This document shows positions 20,707-32,479 of a stretch of 64,000 bases of DNA, one piece after another. Within the stretch, counting starts at the first letter, position 1, and the number at the start of each line of letters is the position of its first letter. A program made the position numbers and the translations under genes. Below the pieces are notes generated by a model that saw only the letters and a list, made by a program, of their open reading frames with translations, made no database searches and was not told the origin of the DNA. The stretch comes from Bos javanicus (lineage: Eukaryota > Chordata > Mammalia > Artiodactyla > Bovidae): assembly GCF_032452875.1 (NCBI RefSeq), contig NC_083875.1, forward strand, positions 74,732,178 through 74,796,177, read 5' to 3'.

Positions 20707-21449
20707 CCAACATTTCTGCTTTATTGACTATGCCAAAGCCTTTGACTGTGTGGATCACAATAAACTGTGGAAAATTCTGAAAGAGATGGGAATACCAGAC
20801 CACCTGACCTGCCTCTTGAGAAACCTATATGCAGGTCAGGAAGCAACAGTTAGAACTGGACATGGAACAACAGACTGGTTCCAAATAGGAAAAGGAGTAC
20901 GTCAAGGCTGTATATTGTCACCCTGCTTATTTAACTTATATGCAGAGTACATCATGAGAAACCCTGGGCTGGAAGAAGCAAAAGCTGGAATCAAGATTGC
21001 CGGGAGAAATATCAATAACCTCAGATATGCACCACCCTTATGGCAGAAAGTGAAGAGGAACTAAAAAGCCTCTTGATGAAAGTGAAAGAGGAGAGTGAAA
21101 AAGTTGGCTTAAAGCTCAACATTCAGGAAACAAAGATCATGGCATCTGGTCCCATCACTTCATGGGAAATAGATGGGGAAACAGTGGAAACAGTGTCAGA
21201 CTTTATTTTTTCGGACTCCAAAATCACTGCAGATAGTGATTGCAGCCATGAAATTAAAAGACGCTTCCTCCTTGGAAGGAAAGTTATGACCAACCTAGAT
21301 AGCATATTCAAAAGCAGAGACATTACTTTGCCAACAAAGGTCCGTCTAGTCAAGGCTATGGTTTTTCCAGTGGTCATGTATGGATGTGAGAGTTGGACTG
21401 TGAAGAAAGATAAGCGCCGAAGAATTGATGCTTTTGAACTGTGGTGTCT
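20707..21449 (+). mobile_element. BovB LINE, inverted 5' segment of the same insertion
   Basis: Reverse transcriptase sequence in the opposite orientation to its partner. It starts at the 'tattgactatgccaaagcct' block and ends at 'gaactgtggtgt', flush with the second copy of the TSD (21444-21453). About 56 bases of BovB are present in both segments. The YADD block carries a deletion of about 7 bases ('agatatgcaccaccc'), which removes the catalytic aspartates. A 212-codon open frame that crosses the junction is an artefact. Confidence 0.93.
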
Positions 21450-21453
21450 GTTT

Positions 21454-22279
21454 ACTGGGGTACAAAATTAACATATATATTAAGGATGTCAGCCCTTTGT
21501 GATATATGTTGTCATTTTTTCCAGTCACAGATATTTAAAGGAAAACACCTCATGAATTTATATATACATATGGATTCTTAAATAAAACATAAAGAATAGA
21601 ATTTTTGAAAAAAATTGACAAATTTCCATCAATATTTAATACTTTGCAGTTTGATAAGAGATACAAAAGGGCAAGATAAAAGTATAAGTTTAATTGGGAG
21701 CAAATATTGTAAAATATATAGCACACTAAAATTATTTTCCAGAGTATATACTTTCTACTGTCTAACCTTTGTCGTTTCTGAAAAGTCAGACAAATTTATA
21801 TTATTTTGTCACTGTAGATAATATATAGTTTTTGTTTTCTAGCTGATTCACATTGGTCAGCTGATAAAAATGTGACCAGAGGCTTGCAGGAACCTAACCC
21901 TGAATTCCCAGGAATGGTTCCATATTCACTAACTCAGTGCTTGCAGTGACTGTACAGAACATAACTACCATGAATGTGAATAAACTGTGTATGTCTGTCT
22001 GGGAATGTCTGTACACACACACATACCCAGTGTGCATGTGCACAGGTATATATAGATAATCCAGAATTTAGAATTATTATATGCAGGATTACTATGACAA
22101 AATACTCCACTATTTCCAAAAGCTAGAAATGTCATTTGAATTTTAATGAGTTCACTGATTTTCAACAAAAATCTTACCAGAATTTTAGTTGTAATTGCAA
22201 GAGTTAGATTGTAGAGAATTAACATATTTATAATAGTTCTATTTCTCCTCTTACTCAAAATATATTTTTTAATAATTGA
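21454..22279. other. Unassigned AT-rich flank
   Basis: AT-rich sequence with a short CA-rich patch at about 22013-22025. No repeat family was identified with confidence; part may belong to the L1 to its right. Confidence 0.4.
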
Positions 22280-24250
22280 AAAAAAATTTTTCATAAGCAT
22301 CTGGCCTGACTTTGGTTAGTAATTTTTAGATAACTTATATTTCTTGGTCCTATTATAAATAGTGTCTTTTCCTTATTTGATTTGCTGATATATGGAAACG
22401 GCCTTAACTTTTGTACACTGATCTTATGTACTGAGTTTCTTTTATTTCTTTTTCCTTTCAAAAATTAATATTGACTTTTAAAATTTCTGCATCATCTTGG
22501 ATTTCCTACAAAGACAATTATCTATATTTAGTTAAAAATTTTACGTCTTTCTTTCAAATGCTTATACCTCTTCTTACTACTTTTATATTTAATTATAGCC
22601 CCAGTATAATGTTGAATTTTAGGGATAATTATAAACATTCTTGCCTTAATCCTTACTTTAATGGGAATGCTTCTAGACTTCCAATAGTTAGGATGATGTT
22701 TGTATATCTTTTGCTAATAATTTGTTAAATTGGTTCCCATCTGTTTCTAATTTGCTAAGTGGCTTTTTAACATTCTTCTCACTTTTAAGGTTTTATGATT
22801 TTTCACTTTTAATTTATTAATATGGTGAATTACATAGATTGATTTTTATATTGAACACTATTCTGCTCTTAATTTATGAGTACTACTTAGTCCTAATATA
22901 ATATTTTCCTTGATATACTTTAAATTCCATTTTTTGGTAATTTATTCATAATTTTTCCTAGTGCTATTTACTAGTAAGATTGGACTATGATTTTCTTTTT
23001 TACTATTTTATCTCTTCTTCTTTGAAATTATAATTGTACTCACCAAAAAAATGATATCTGGCTGTCCCTCTTTTTTTGTTCTCTGGGACAGTATATATAA
23101 ATTAGAAAATCTGTTATTTGAAGATTGTGTGAATTCAAGTACATTTTTATTTCATATTTACTATTGAAAGATTGTTTTATTGGTGATAAAATTCTAAGTT
23201 AACATTGGTTTTCTCTTTAGTATTTAGAAGATTAATTCTTTTATGCTATTGCTCATTTTTTGCTGCTGATAATTTTGCTATCAGTCTAACTGGCATTTGT
23301 GTGTAATCTTTTATCTCCCTAGTAGTTTTTATTTTTACCTTTTATGTTCTGCATTTTCATAAAAATATGAATTTGTTTCCATTCTGTTGAGTAGTATGGT
23401 GTCTTTTCAGAGTGATTATTTCTGAACAATTTCCATCTGTTATTCTTCATTTAAACTTTAAAAATGGAAATAAAACACAGATGCAGAAAAGTGCACCGAC
23501 TGTAAATGTGCAACTTGATGGATTATCACAATCACCCAGATTTTGAACAAGAACACTTCCAATTCCTCACAGTCTCTCTCATAGGTAATTACATTCTTCC
23601 CTAAAGGTAATCACCATCTCAATGTCTAACTTTATACTTATGTCTATTTTTGAATTTTATTTAAATCATACAATATATATTCAGTCATGTCTAGCTTCTT
23701 TAGTTCAGGATTACATTTATGGCATTCAATCATGCTTTTCATATACATCATATGGATCATTTATTGATGCTGCTTTATATTAATAGTATTTAAGTGTATA
23801 AATAAGCCAATATTTTATTACCTTTTCTTTGTGTGCTGTTCAACTAGTATCGATAATCTTGCAATGAACTTCGTGTGAAGATTTTTGGTGCATATGGCCA
23901 GAATTTCCATTGGATATATTTCCTAGAAATGGAATTACTGGATCTTAGGGCAAAGTATAAATTATAGATGTTCTACTTTAGCATATATTGACACATACTT
24001 TTGCAAAGTAGTTGTACCAGTTACATTCCTGTCAGAGGTACAAGCATGTGTATTGTCAGTCTTCTTAATTTTAACCATCTTGGTGTGTATGTAAAAATAG
24101 CTTCTTGTGGCTTTAGTTTGCATTTTTCCTGATTACTAATGAATTTGAGAAACTTTTTATATATTTATTGGTTGACTATCTTTTTTGTGCAGTGTTCAGG
24201 TCTGTTTTTGAAATTCCTATTGAGTTATCTGATATTGTTTTCTTATTAGT
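22280..24250 (-). mobile_element. L1M LINE fragments, ORF2 and 3' UTR, reverse orientation
   Basis: Antisense L1 phrases occur in several blocks: 'attaatatggtgaattacat' (22816) from the polymerase region, 'tggaattactggatcttagg' (23931), 'aaagtagttgtaccagttac' (24005) and 'cctgattactaatgaatttg' (24130) from the C-terminal region, and a 3'-UTR-like block at 23450-23640. The order and spacing imply several fragments or internal deletions. Confidence 0.75.
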
Positions 24251-24254
24251 TTTT

Positions 24255-24525
24255 TTTTAAATAAAATTTTCCTTGAGGTATAAAATGCGGAAAAAAAAAA
24301 ACAACAACCAATAAAATCATTACTGTACAGCTAGCTAGAATACTCACAAAGGAAACTTAATCCTGATTAAGAAATCCATTCTTACCAGAATCCCAGGAGG
24401 ACCTTTCATGCTCACTCCCAATTATTATCATTTCTTTCCTTCTCAAAATTAACAACTATACTGACTTCTAAGACCAGAGGTTAATTTTGCCTATTTTTTA
24501 TATTTACATGATTGGAGTCCTAAGC

Positions 24526-24530
<5 letters not shown>
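24255..24530 (-). mobile_element. Second L1M 3' UTR fragment
   Basis: 'cagctagctagaatactcac...ctgacttctaagaccagagg...ttttgcctattttt' repeats the same 3' UTR block seen at 23450-23640. At least two L1M insertions are therefore stacked here. Confidence 0.65.

Positions 24531-24534
<4 letters not shown>

Positions 24535-24569
<35 letters not shown>
24535..24569. repeat. (TA)n microsatellite
   Basis: An uninterrupted TA run next to the BovB 3' end. It may be the landing site or later expansion. Confidence 0.95.
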
Positions 24570-24571
<2 letters not shown>

Positions 24572-24576
24572 ATATC

Positions 24577-25563
24577 AGATCAGTCGCTCAGACGTATCCG
24601 ACTCTTTGCGACCCCATGAATTGCAGCACGCCAGGCCTCCCTGTCCATCACAAACTCCCGGAGTTCACCCAGACTCACGTCCATCGAGTCAGTGATGCCA
24701 TCCAGCCATCTCATCCTCTGTCGTCCCCTTCTCCTCCTGCCCCCAACCCCTCCCAGCATCAGAGGCTTTTCCAATGAGTCAACTCTTCGCATGAGATGGC
24801 CAAAGTACTGGAGTTTCAACTTCAGCATCATTCCTTCCAAAGAAATCCCAGGGCTGATCTCCTTCAGAATGGACTGGTTGGATCTCCTTGCAGTCCAGGG
24901 GACTCTCAAGAGTCTTCTCCAACACCACAGTTCAAAAGCATCAATTCTTCGGCACTCAGCCTTCTTCACAGTCCAACTCTCACATCCGTACATGACCACA
25001 GGAAAAACCATAGCCTTGACTAGACGAACCTTTGTTGGCAAAGTAATGTCTCTGCTTCTGAATATGCTATCTAGGTTGGTCATAACTTTCCTTCCAAGGA
25101 GGAAGCGTCTTTGAATTTCATGGCTGCAGTCACCATCTGTAGTGATTTTGGAGCCCAGAAAAATAAAGTCTGACACTGTTTCCACTGTTTCCCCATCTAT
25201 TTCCCATGAAGTGATGGGACCAGATGCCATGATCTTAGTTTTCTGAATGTTGAGTTTTAAGCCAACTTTTTCACTCTCCACTTTCACTTCCATCAAGAGG
25301 CTTTTGAGTTCCTCTTCACTTTCTGCCATAAGGGTGGTGTCATCTGCATATCTGAGGTTATTGATATTTCTCCCGGCAATCTTGATTCCAGCTTGTGTTT
25401 CTTCCAGTCCAGCGTTTCTCATGATGTACTCTGCATATAAGTTAAATAAGCAGGGTGACAATATACAGCCTTGACGAACTCCTTTTCCTATTTGGAACCA
25501 GTCTGTTGTTCCATGTCCAGTTCTAACTGTTGCTTCCTGACCTGCATACAGATTTCTCAAGAG
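24577..25563 (-). mobile_element. BovB LINE with a 326-codon open C-terminal RT frame
   Basis: 5'-truncated copy read on the minus strand, with an uninterrupted frame 25560-24580. It holds GVRQGCILSPCLFNLYAEY, the catalytic YADD near residues 91-94, and the Lys/Arg-rich C-terminal part. The 5' third of the polymerase and the whole endonuclease are missing, so it cannot be active. It is the best-preserved BovB here. Confidence 0.95.
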
Positions 25564-25614
25564 GCGTATTTAGTATCACTCGTACATTATGAGAGTCACC
25601 TTATTATTGCATAT

Positions 25615-25883
25615 GCTGCTGCTAAGTCGCTTCAGTCGTGTCAGACTCTGTGTGACCCCGTAGATGGCAGCTCACCAGGCTCCCCCATCCCTGGGATTCT
25701 CCAGGCAAGAACACCGGAGTGGGTTGCCATTTCCTTCTCCAATGCATGAAAGTGAAAAGTGAAAGTGAAGTCACTCAGTCGTGTCCAACCCTTAGCGACC
25801 CCATGGACTACAGCCTACCAGGCTCCTCCGTCCATAGAATTTTCCAGGCAAGAGTGCTAGAGTGGGGTGCCATTGCCTTCTCC
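25615..25883 (-). mobile_element. BOV-A2 dimeric SINE with perfect 12-bp TSD
   Basis: A two-monomer reverse element flanked by ATTATTGCATAT at 25603-25614 and 25884-25895. Confidence 0.95.
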
Positions 25884-25895
25884 ATTATTGCATAT

Positions 25896-26876
25896 AGCAG
25901 TAGTTTACTTCTTCTCAAGCTTCTAGACTAGTGCTTTCCAATAAACCTCTGTAACAATAGAAATTTCCATAATGGAAAAGAATACTAAAAAATAAGAATG
26001 TATGTGTGTTATAATTGATTCACTTTGCTGTACAGCATTAATTAACACAACAAAGTAAATCAACAATACTTTAATAGAAACACTGCCTAGTTTATATGTG
26101 GCACTATTTGGTCACGCTATGCATATTAGAAGCTTCCCCTGCAAAAGACAGAATTGACCATAACATAGCAATTAAATTGCCACTTGATGAAAAGAAATAC
26201 CTCTAAGTCACTGAGAAAATAGTTGGTGACATTTATGAAATCAGGAGGAGAAGATTTATGAGATGGCTGATAAATGTTGAAAGTGTGGTTTGAATATGAT
26301 GAAGTTGATGTTGCTAGTGAGCTTTGTGGCAGAATACAGTTCTACAGAGTATGGTGGGTAACAGCGATGATTAAAACACAGAACGTTATTGTCATGAGCT
26401 GGGTTCCAAATTCCTTACAGAGATATTTAGCAGGAAAGAAAGTTCCTGCTTCATGGACCTTATAATCTAACGTGAATAAGTGTTTTAGGCAACTATTTAT
26501 GAGTGATTTTGTTGTCTGGAGGATGGAGCTGAGGAGACAGTTGGGTCAATCCAAAAATGTTGGCAAATGCTCATGTTTTCAAGGTGGGACATGGAAGAGG
26601 AGCTAGAAACTAATAAAGAGCTGGGAGAATAAAATATCAAAAGTTTGAGGCTTTTTTTTTTTTAAGTGTGATCTAGAGTCAAATACAAAGAATTGAAAAG
26701 AATTATTAAAGATAATCTGTTATACACATTTTGTAAATGGACACACTATTTGCTATCACTATTTATGACAGTTTGTTGATGTTCTTACATAACTTTTGTT
26801 GGGGGAGAAATACCTTAAGAGGCACATGGGTAGAATATATATTCACTTTTTGTTTTGTTTGTTGCCAAATTTGGTA
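25896..26876. other. Unassigned flank, about 1 kb
   Basis: AT-rich sequence with a T run near 26650 and no recognised gene. The longest open frame is 63 codons and has no motif. Confidence 0.45.
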
Positions 26877-26883
26877 ACATTTA

Positions 26884-27483
26884 GTTCAGTTCAGTTGTTC
26901 AGTGGTGTCCGACTCTTTGCGACCTCATGAATCACAGCATGCCAGGCCTCCCTGTTCATCACCAACTCCTGGAGTTCACCCAGACTCACGTCCATCGAGT
27001 CAGTGATGCCATCCAGCCATCTCATCCTCTGTCGTCCCCTTCTCCTCCTGCCCCCAATCCCTCCCAGCATCAGAGGCTTTTCCAATGAGTCAACTCTTCG
27101 CATGAGATGGCCAAAGTACTGGAGTTTCAGCTTCAGCATCATTCCCTCCAAAGAAATCTCAGAGCTGATCTCCTTCATAATGGACTGGTTGGATCTCCTT
27201 GCAGTCCAAGGGACTCTCAAGAGTCTTCTCCAATACCACAGTTCAAAAGCATCAATTCTTCAGCGCTCAGCCTTCTTCACAGTCCAACTCTCACATCCAT
27301 ACATGACCACTGGAAAAACCATAGCCTTGACTAGACGGACCTTTGTTGGCAAAGTAATGTCTCTGCTTTTGAATATGCTATCTAGGTTGGTCATAACTTT
27401 CCTTCCAAGGAGGAAGTGTCTTTGAATTTCATGGCTGCAGTCACCATCTGCAGTGGTTTTGGAGCCCCAAAAAATAAAGTCTG
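26884..27483 (-). mobile_element. BovB LINE, 5'-truncated, with TSD
   Basis: About 600 bases of the BovB 3' region in reverse orientation. ACATTTA is duplicated at 26877-26883 and 27484-27490. The frame is interrupted. Confidence 0.93.
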
Positions 27484-27490
27484 ACATTTA

Positions 27491-28035
27491 ATAGCTGTTC
27501 AATTCCTCAATGTGTTAGACAAGGCAGCATTGTGGTTGCAATCAGCCAACACCATTTACTTAAATCTGCCTTTTCTCCTTATATACTATATCCTTATATA
27601 TTTCTTCATATATGTCTATTTTTCTCCTTATATATTATATAATATACTATATTAATTTGCAGCAAAATTTTGAATTTCTCTTTTTCTAAAGAAACAGATC
27701 CTTGCTCATTTTAACTTCTGAAGGATAGAATTTTTGGCTTTTGAAAACAAATCTCTGCAAATAGTTTTTAGAAAACTATTTTATTTTTCTTTTGTGGTTT
27801 TTCTCCTTTGAATGTGGAAGGTTTAAAAAGCCACAGCTTCTTTTCCATACAAGTAACTTCCCACATAAACAAAATAATAGCTTCTAAGAAAAGTTCGAAG
27901 CTTTCTAATAATTTATGATTCAAACCAAATACTTCTTTGGGACTTTTCCCACACTCTATCATTGGGTCTGTATATATACAAACTAAACCATAATGTCATC
28001 AGAGTGATTCTATTTCCTAAAAGTTCAATAACATC
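27491..28035. other. Unassigned AT-rich flank
   Basis: A 64-codon open frame on the minus strand has no recognisable motif. No repeat was identified. Confidence 0.45.
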
Positions 28036-28039
28036 GAGT

Positions 28040-28258
28040 AATAATAGCTAAAATTTAAATAGAGTTTATAGTTTACAAAGAACTTTGACATATGTTTTGT
28101 CACTGGGGAATTTGAACAGCCGAATATAAGATACTCATTTATTGCTCATATTTTTAAGATGATGTAACTGCAATTTAAGAAGTCAAATGAGCTGACCAAA
28201 TCACACAGTGCCTTAGCGATAGAAACCTAGGTTTTCAGAACCTAAACCCTTAACACAT
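28040..28258 (-). mobile_element. MIR SINE, reverse orientation
   Basis: The order 'aatagctaaaatttaaatag', 'actcatttattgctcatatt' and 'gagctgaccaaatcacacag' is that of reverse MIR, heavily diverged. Confidence 0.55.
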
Positions 28259-28329
28259 TTTAATAAGAAAAGGTCCACAAAAAATGAACTTACTGTTGGT
28301 TTGGAGGTATCATCAAAGTAAAAGAGCAT

Positions 28330-28545
28330 CTATTCAAGGATTGGTGAACTATGACCCATGACCTACATCTTGTTCCCACACTGATTTTTTGTAGGTGTCC
28401 TCCTGCTAAGAGTGTTTTTGTATTTTTAAGGTTTGTAAAAACAAGCAAGCAGAGAAAAAATTGCAACTGTTATGTGACCTGCAAAGCCTAAAATATTTTT
28501 TTGGTCCTTTACAACAAACTGTGCTGATCCCTATTTTATGGTATG
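28330..28545 (+). mobile_element. hAT-type DNA transposon fragment
   Basis: 'actatgacccatgacctaca' and 'cctgcaaagcctaaaatatt...ggtcctttacaacaaactgt' match the two ends of a common mammalian non-autonomous hAT element. The exact family is unassigned. Confidence 0.55.
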
Positions 28546-28995
28546 GTTGGTATTAGGCATGCCTGGAGGCTCCTGCTTTTCTGTCAAGCATTTCTCTAGG
28601 TTTAAGAGTTTGGGAGGAGGATAGTGAGTGTTTTCAGGGCCCTCTGGCCTGTACTTCCCAGAAAGTCTCTAGAAATGGACCCATGAAACTTCCTTGGCTA
28701 AGGAACTAGACCCCAGCAGAGTAGGGGCTGGCTTTTCCCTAGGCTTTTGCCTCAAGAGCAGCTTGGCTGTGTGCTTTTGGGTGAGGATAGGAGCAATTTT
28801 GGAGTCATTCTTTATTTCTGAATACCCAATAATGTTCTGAAACGTCTGGCTTAGAACTCTACATGGTGGTAGTAGCTTAAGGAGCATTTTTCAATAATGA
28901 ACATAAAAACAGGTCATTTTCTAATTTTCATATTCTTATCCTGAGCAATTGTGTGAAAGAATGAAGGGGGAATCAGGAAGCTGAAAAGGTTTCCT
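28546..28995. other. Unassigned flank
   Basis: No gene or repeat was recognised. A 72-codon minus-strand open frame at 28669-28887 is featureless. Confidence 0.45.
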
Positions 28996-29004
28996 TCTAT
29001 TTGA

Positions 29005-29392
29005 AATATATTTTTTTTAACGTCTTTATTGGCGTACAGCTGATTTACAATGTTGTGTTCAGCAAAGTGAATCAGTTATACATACACACATATACACTCT
29101 TCTAAGAATTTTTTAGTTTTTTAAAAATTACTTTTCATTGGAGTATTGTTGCTTTACAATGTTGTGTTAGTTTCTGCTGTACAGCCAAGTGAATCAGCTT
29201 TATGTATACCTATATACCCTCTTTTTTGGATATCCTTTCCATTTAGGTCACCACTGAGCACTGGGTAGAGTTCCCCATGCAATACAGTAGGTTCTCATTA
29301 GTTATCTGTTTTGTATGACTGTATATGTGTCAATCGCAATCTCCTAATTCCTCCCACCCCTCTTTGCCCCTTGTTCTGACTCATGCAACTAA
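29005..29392 (-). mobile_element. Cetartiodactyl L1 3' UTR, reverse orientation
   Basis: A T-rich start is followed by 'acaatgttgtgttagtttct' and 'gctgtacagccaagtgaatc', then 'acagtaggttctcattagtt'. The opening block occurs twice (29030 and 29150), so either two copies or a tandem duplication is present. Confidence 0.65.
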
Positions 29393-29397
29393 GTTTT

Positions 29398-29992
29398 CAG
29401 TTCAGTTCAGTTCAGTCGTGTCTGAATCTTTGCGACCCCATGGACTGCAGTATGCCAGGCTTCCCTGTCCGTCACCAACTCCCGAAGCTTGCTCAAACTC
29501 ATGTCCATTGAGTCAATGATGCCATCCAACCATCTCATCCTCTGTCTTCCCCTTTTCCTCCTGCCTTCAATCTTTCCCAGCATCAGGGTCTTTTCTAATG
29601 AGTCAGTTCTTCGCATCAGGTGGCCAAAGTATTGGAGTTTCTGTTTCAGCCTCAGTCCTTCCAATGAATATTCAGGACTGATTTCCTTTAGGATGGACTG
29701 GTTTGATCTCCTTGCAGTGCAAGGGACTTTCAAGAGTCTTCTCCAACACCACAGTTCAAAAGCATCAATTCTTTGGTGCTCAGCTTTCTTTATAGTCCAA
29801 CTCTCACATCCATACATGACTACTGGAAAAACCATAGCTTTACCTAGATAGACTTTTGTCAGCAAAGTAGCATCTCTGTCTTTTAATATGCTATCTAGGT
29901 TGGTCATAGCTTTTCTTTCAAGGAGCAAACATCTTTTAATTTCAAGGCTGCAGTCATCATCTGCAGTGATTTTGGAGCCCAAGAAAAATAAG
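29398..29992 (-). mobile_element. BovB LINE, 5'-truncated
   Basis: About 595 bases of the BovB 3' region, tail to the left, with a 191-codon open frame on the minus strand that is more diverged than the copy at 24577-25563. TAAGTTTT/TAAGTGTT flanks may be an imperfect TSD. Confidence 0.92.
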
Positions 29993-30427
29993 TGTTATCT
30001 CCCGCCATTACAGATTGCCTCTGCTTTTTTACTTCCTCATTTTGTTCACTCCCTTTCAGATGGCACATCTTCTACTTTATCCTGGAGCAAAAGAATATCA
30101 ACCCAACCCGTTGCAATTTGTTTTCCCTCTGTACTCAGAGATCCCAGAAGGAGCATTTGCTTCCCTCTAAACTGGATGTTGCTGACTGATGCTTACAGAA
30201 TTACTCTCTCACGCTCTAGAGTTTCTTTGGCTATCAGGGCATTTTGAGTTGTCCCAGGCTTCCAGATGAATTATGAGAAATTGGCATAGGGAGCAGTGGT
30301 CTCAAAACCAGAGAAGCAAAAAGTGTTGATGCCAGGCCAAGTTCAAATGGAAATAGTCATTCTCTTTTCAGGCCAATGAAAACTTAGGTTTATGTGAAGG
30401 CATCTGGAGGAGGGCTCTCTTCACTTT
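29993..30427. other. Unassigned flank
   Basis: Mixed-composition sequence without a recognised gene or repeat. Confidence 0.45.
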
Positions 30428-30637
30428 GAAAGTGAAAGTGTTAGTCACTCAGTCATATCTGACTGTGACACCATGGACTGTAGCCCACCAGGCTCTTCTG
30501 TCCATCTCCAGGTAAGAATTCTCCAGGTAAGAATAGTGGAATGGGTTACCATCCCCTTCTCTAGGGGATCTTCCTGACCCAGGGATTGAACCTGGATGTC
30601 CTGCAATGTAGGCAGATTCTTTACCATCTGAGTTTGT
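30428..30637 (-). mobile_element. Bov-tA SINE with internal duplication
   Basis: A typical reverse element in which 'ctccaggtaagaat' is repeated in tandem around 30508-30537. Confidence 0.85.
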
Positions 30638-31370
30638 GAGACAGTCCCAGTTTGTGAGAAAGCTCAGCCCACACTGTGCTGCAAACGGCTTGGACTATGG
30701 GGAGACACAGTGATGGCCACTGACAGATGGACCATGACTTCAGGGGTGGGGGCACCTGGAAGACAATATTCTTTGAAGAGGAAGAAATTCAGAGGTGCTA
30801 AGTGAAAAATCTTTGCTTTTAGATTATGTCAACACAAGTCAATTGGTCCCAACTCATTTTTATGGTAGGCTCTTAGTGTAAGGCAAGGCTTGTCTATTAT
30901 GTACTTTCAAGGTGAGTACAGGAAAAGGATGAACTGCCACCAAAAGCCATTAAAGGAAAGCGGCTGTCTTCTGAGGACTTTCTTTAAGCTAATATTTGTG
31001 GGGTTCAGTAAGAACCATAGATGCCTTTCCTGGGACTTTTCAATCTCCCTGGTCCCTGAAACCTACCTAGCTACCCAAATCTGTGGCTCAATCCAAAGAA
31101 GATGAACACCCCCAGACTCAGCAAATCACTGAAAAACTGGAGCAAAGCACTTCATAACTCTTTGCCTTTACAGGAACAGATGTTATTGTATCTTTTTGTT
31201 TTTCAGGTTAACACTTGCTCAAGCCCCCATCTGCTGTATTGGAAGGAAGTCAGATAAATCTGTCTTCTTGCTTCACTCCTAATTTTCCAAAACTCCAACA
31301 GCTTGTACAATCTTAAGGGAGGACCCTGGTGTCCATTCAGTTGCTCACACTGATGTCCACTCAGTGGAAT
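30638..31370. other. Unassigned flank
   Basis: No repeat or gene was identified. A 71-codon plus-strand open frame at 30890-31105 lacks recognisable motifs. Confidence 0.45.
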
Positions 31371-31372
31371 GA

Positions 31373-31558
31373 GTGGATGAAAGCATAGGCTCTGTGACCA
31401 GACTTCCTGGGTTTGAATGCCCAGGAAGTTTATTTGCTAGGTTTATGATCTTGGATAAGTTATTTAACCTCTCTGTGCCTCTTTTTTCTTCCACGGTGAA
31501 ATGTACAGCAGTAACACATCTTCACTGAATCATTGTGAGGATTAAATGAGTCAATTCA
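31373..31558 (+). mobile_element. MIR SINE
   Basis: A well-preserved MIR: 'ataggctctgtgaccagact', 'cctgggtttgaatgcccagg', 'agttatttaacctctctgtg' and 'ttgtgaggattaaatgagtc'. Confidence 0.85.
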
Positions 31559-31559
31559 C

Positions 31560-31890
31560 AAGTCTTAGTCTGTCTGGGTTGCTGTAACAAAACACTGTGG
31601 ATGTGTGGTTTAAACAGACATTTATTTCTCACAGTTCTAGAGGGCGGGAAGTCCAAGATCAAAGTGCCAGCTGATTCAGTGTCCTGGAAGACCCTACTTC
31701 TTGGGTTGCACACAGCCTCCTACTTGCTGTGTCATTATGTGGTGAAGAGATGGAGAGGCTCTGCTCTCTCTTCTTTTAAGGACACGAATCCCACCACCAG
31801 GGTTCTGCCTGCATGACCTCTTCTAAATCTCAAATGCCATGCCTCCTAATTTCATCACAGATACTAACAGATAATAAGTATTTGTTGCCT
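31560..31890 (-). mobile_element. MaLR-type LTR, reverse orientation
   Basis: 'cagttctagagggcgggaag', 'ccaagatcaaagtgccagct' and 'aaatgccatgcctcctaatt' follow the antisense order of MST/MLT-type LTRs. Truncated; the subfamily is not assigned. Confidence 0.65.
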
Positions 31891-32475
31891 TCAGACACAA
31901 ATTTTTGGGAGTAATTCATAAACAGCAATAACTATTAATACATATGCTGTCAAAGTCCCCTGAGGGCAGATGAGTACCAGGTTCATTCCATGATGCTCCT
32001 ATAAAGCTCTCATTCTCAGCTAGTTTTCCAAGGTTAGAAGCACTATGACAGTGCGTTTGATCTGAAGGATCTTCCAGAATCAGCCCCACCGAAGAAACGG
32101 ATCCTTTTATATGGAACCTTTGGTTCTTCCTGAATCTTCCTGAATCTTCCTTCTGAGACTGTACTCCACTTTTCTTAATGAAATTGTATTTCAGGGACCT
32201 CACTGTCCTGGCTAAGTAGAATTTGGTTGAGATCACCTTGGTCTAATGCATCAGGACTCCTGAAGTTCAAGTCTTGAGATAACTGGATGATTTTGGTTCT
32301 TTCTCTCCCAAAATCGCAGATCATTTGACAACTAAAACGGAGTCATAGAAACTTTTCTTTTACTGAAATCCCACAGTTTAGACAAGCCATTCAAGTTGGT
32401 GAACTTTCAAAAGATCTTAGTGTGAACTTCCCATTTGCCCCACTGGTAGTGTGCTTTTCTTGACTTTTGTCTTCA
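31891..32475. other. Unassigned flank
   Basis: A 106-codon minus-strand open frame at 31916-32236 has no recognised domain, and its stretch contains a small direct repeat ('ttcctgaatc' x2). It is probably non-coding. Confidence 0.45.
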
Positions 32476-32479
32476 CTAT

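Noticed and set aside
20426..21064. 212-codon plus-strand frame at the BovB inversion
   Set aside because: It reads antisense BovB, then sense BovB, across the head-to-head junction, so it is an artefact of the rearrangement.
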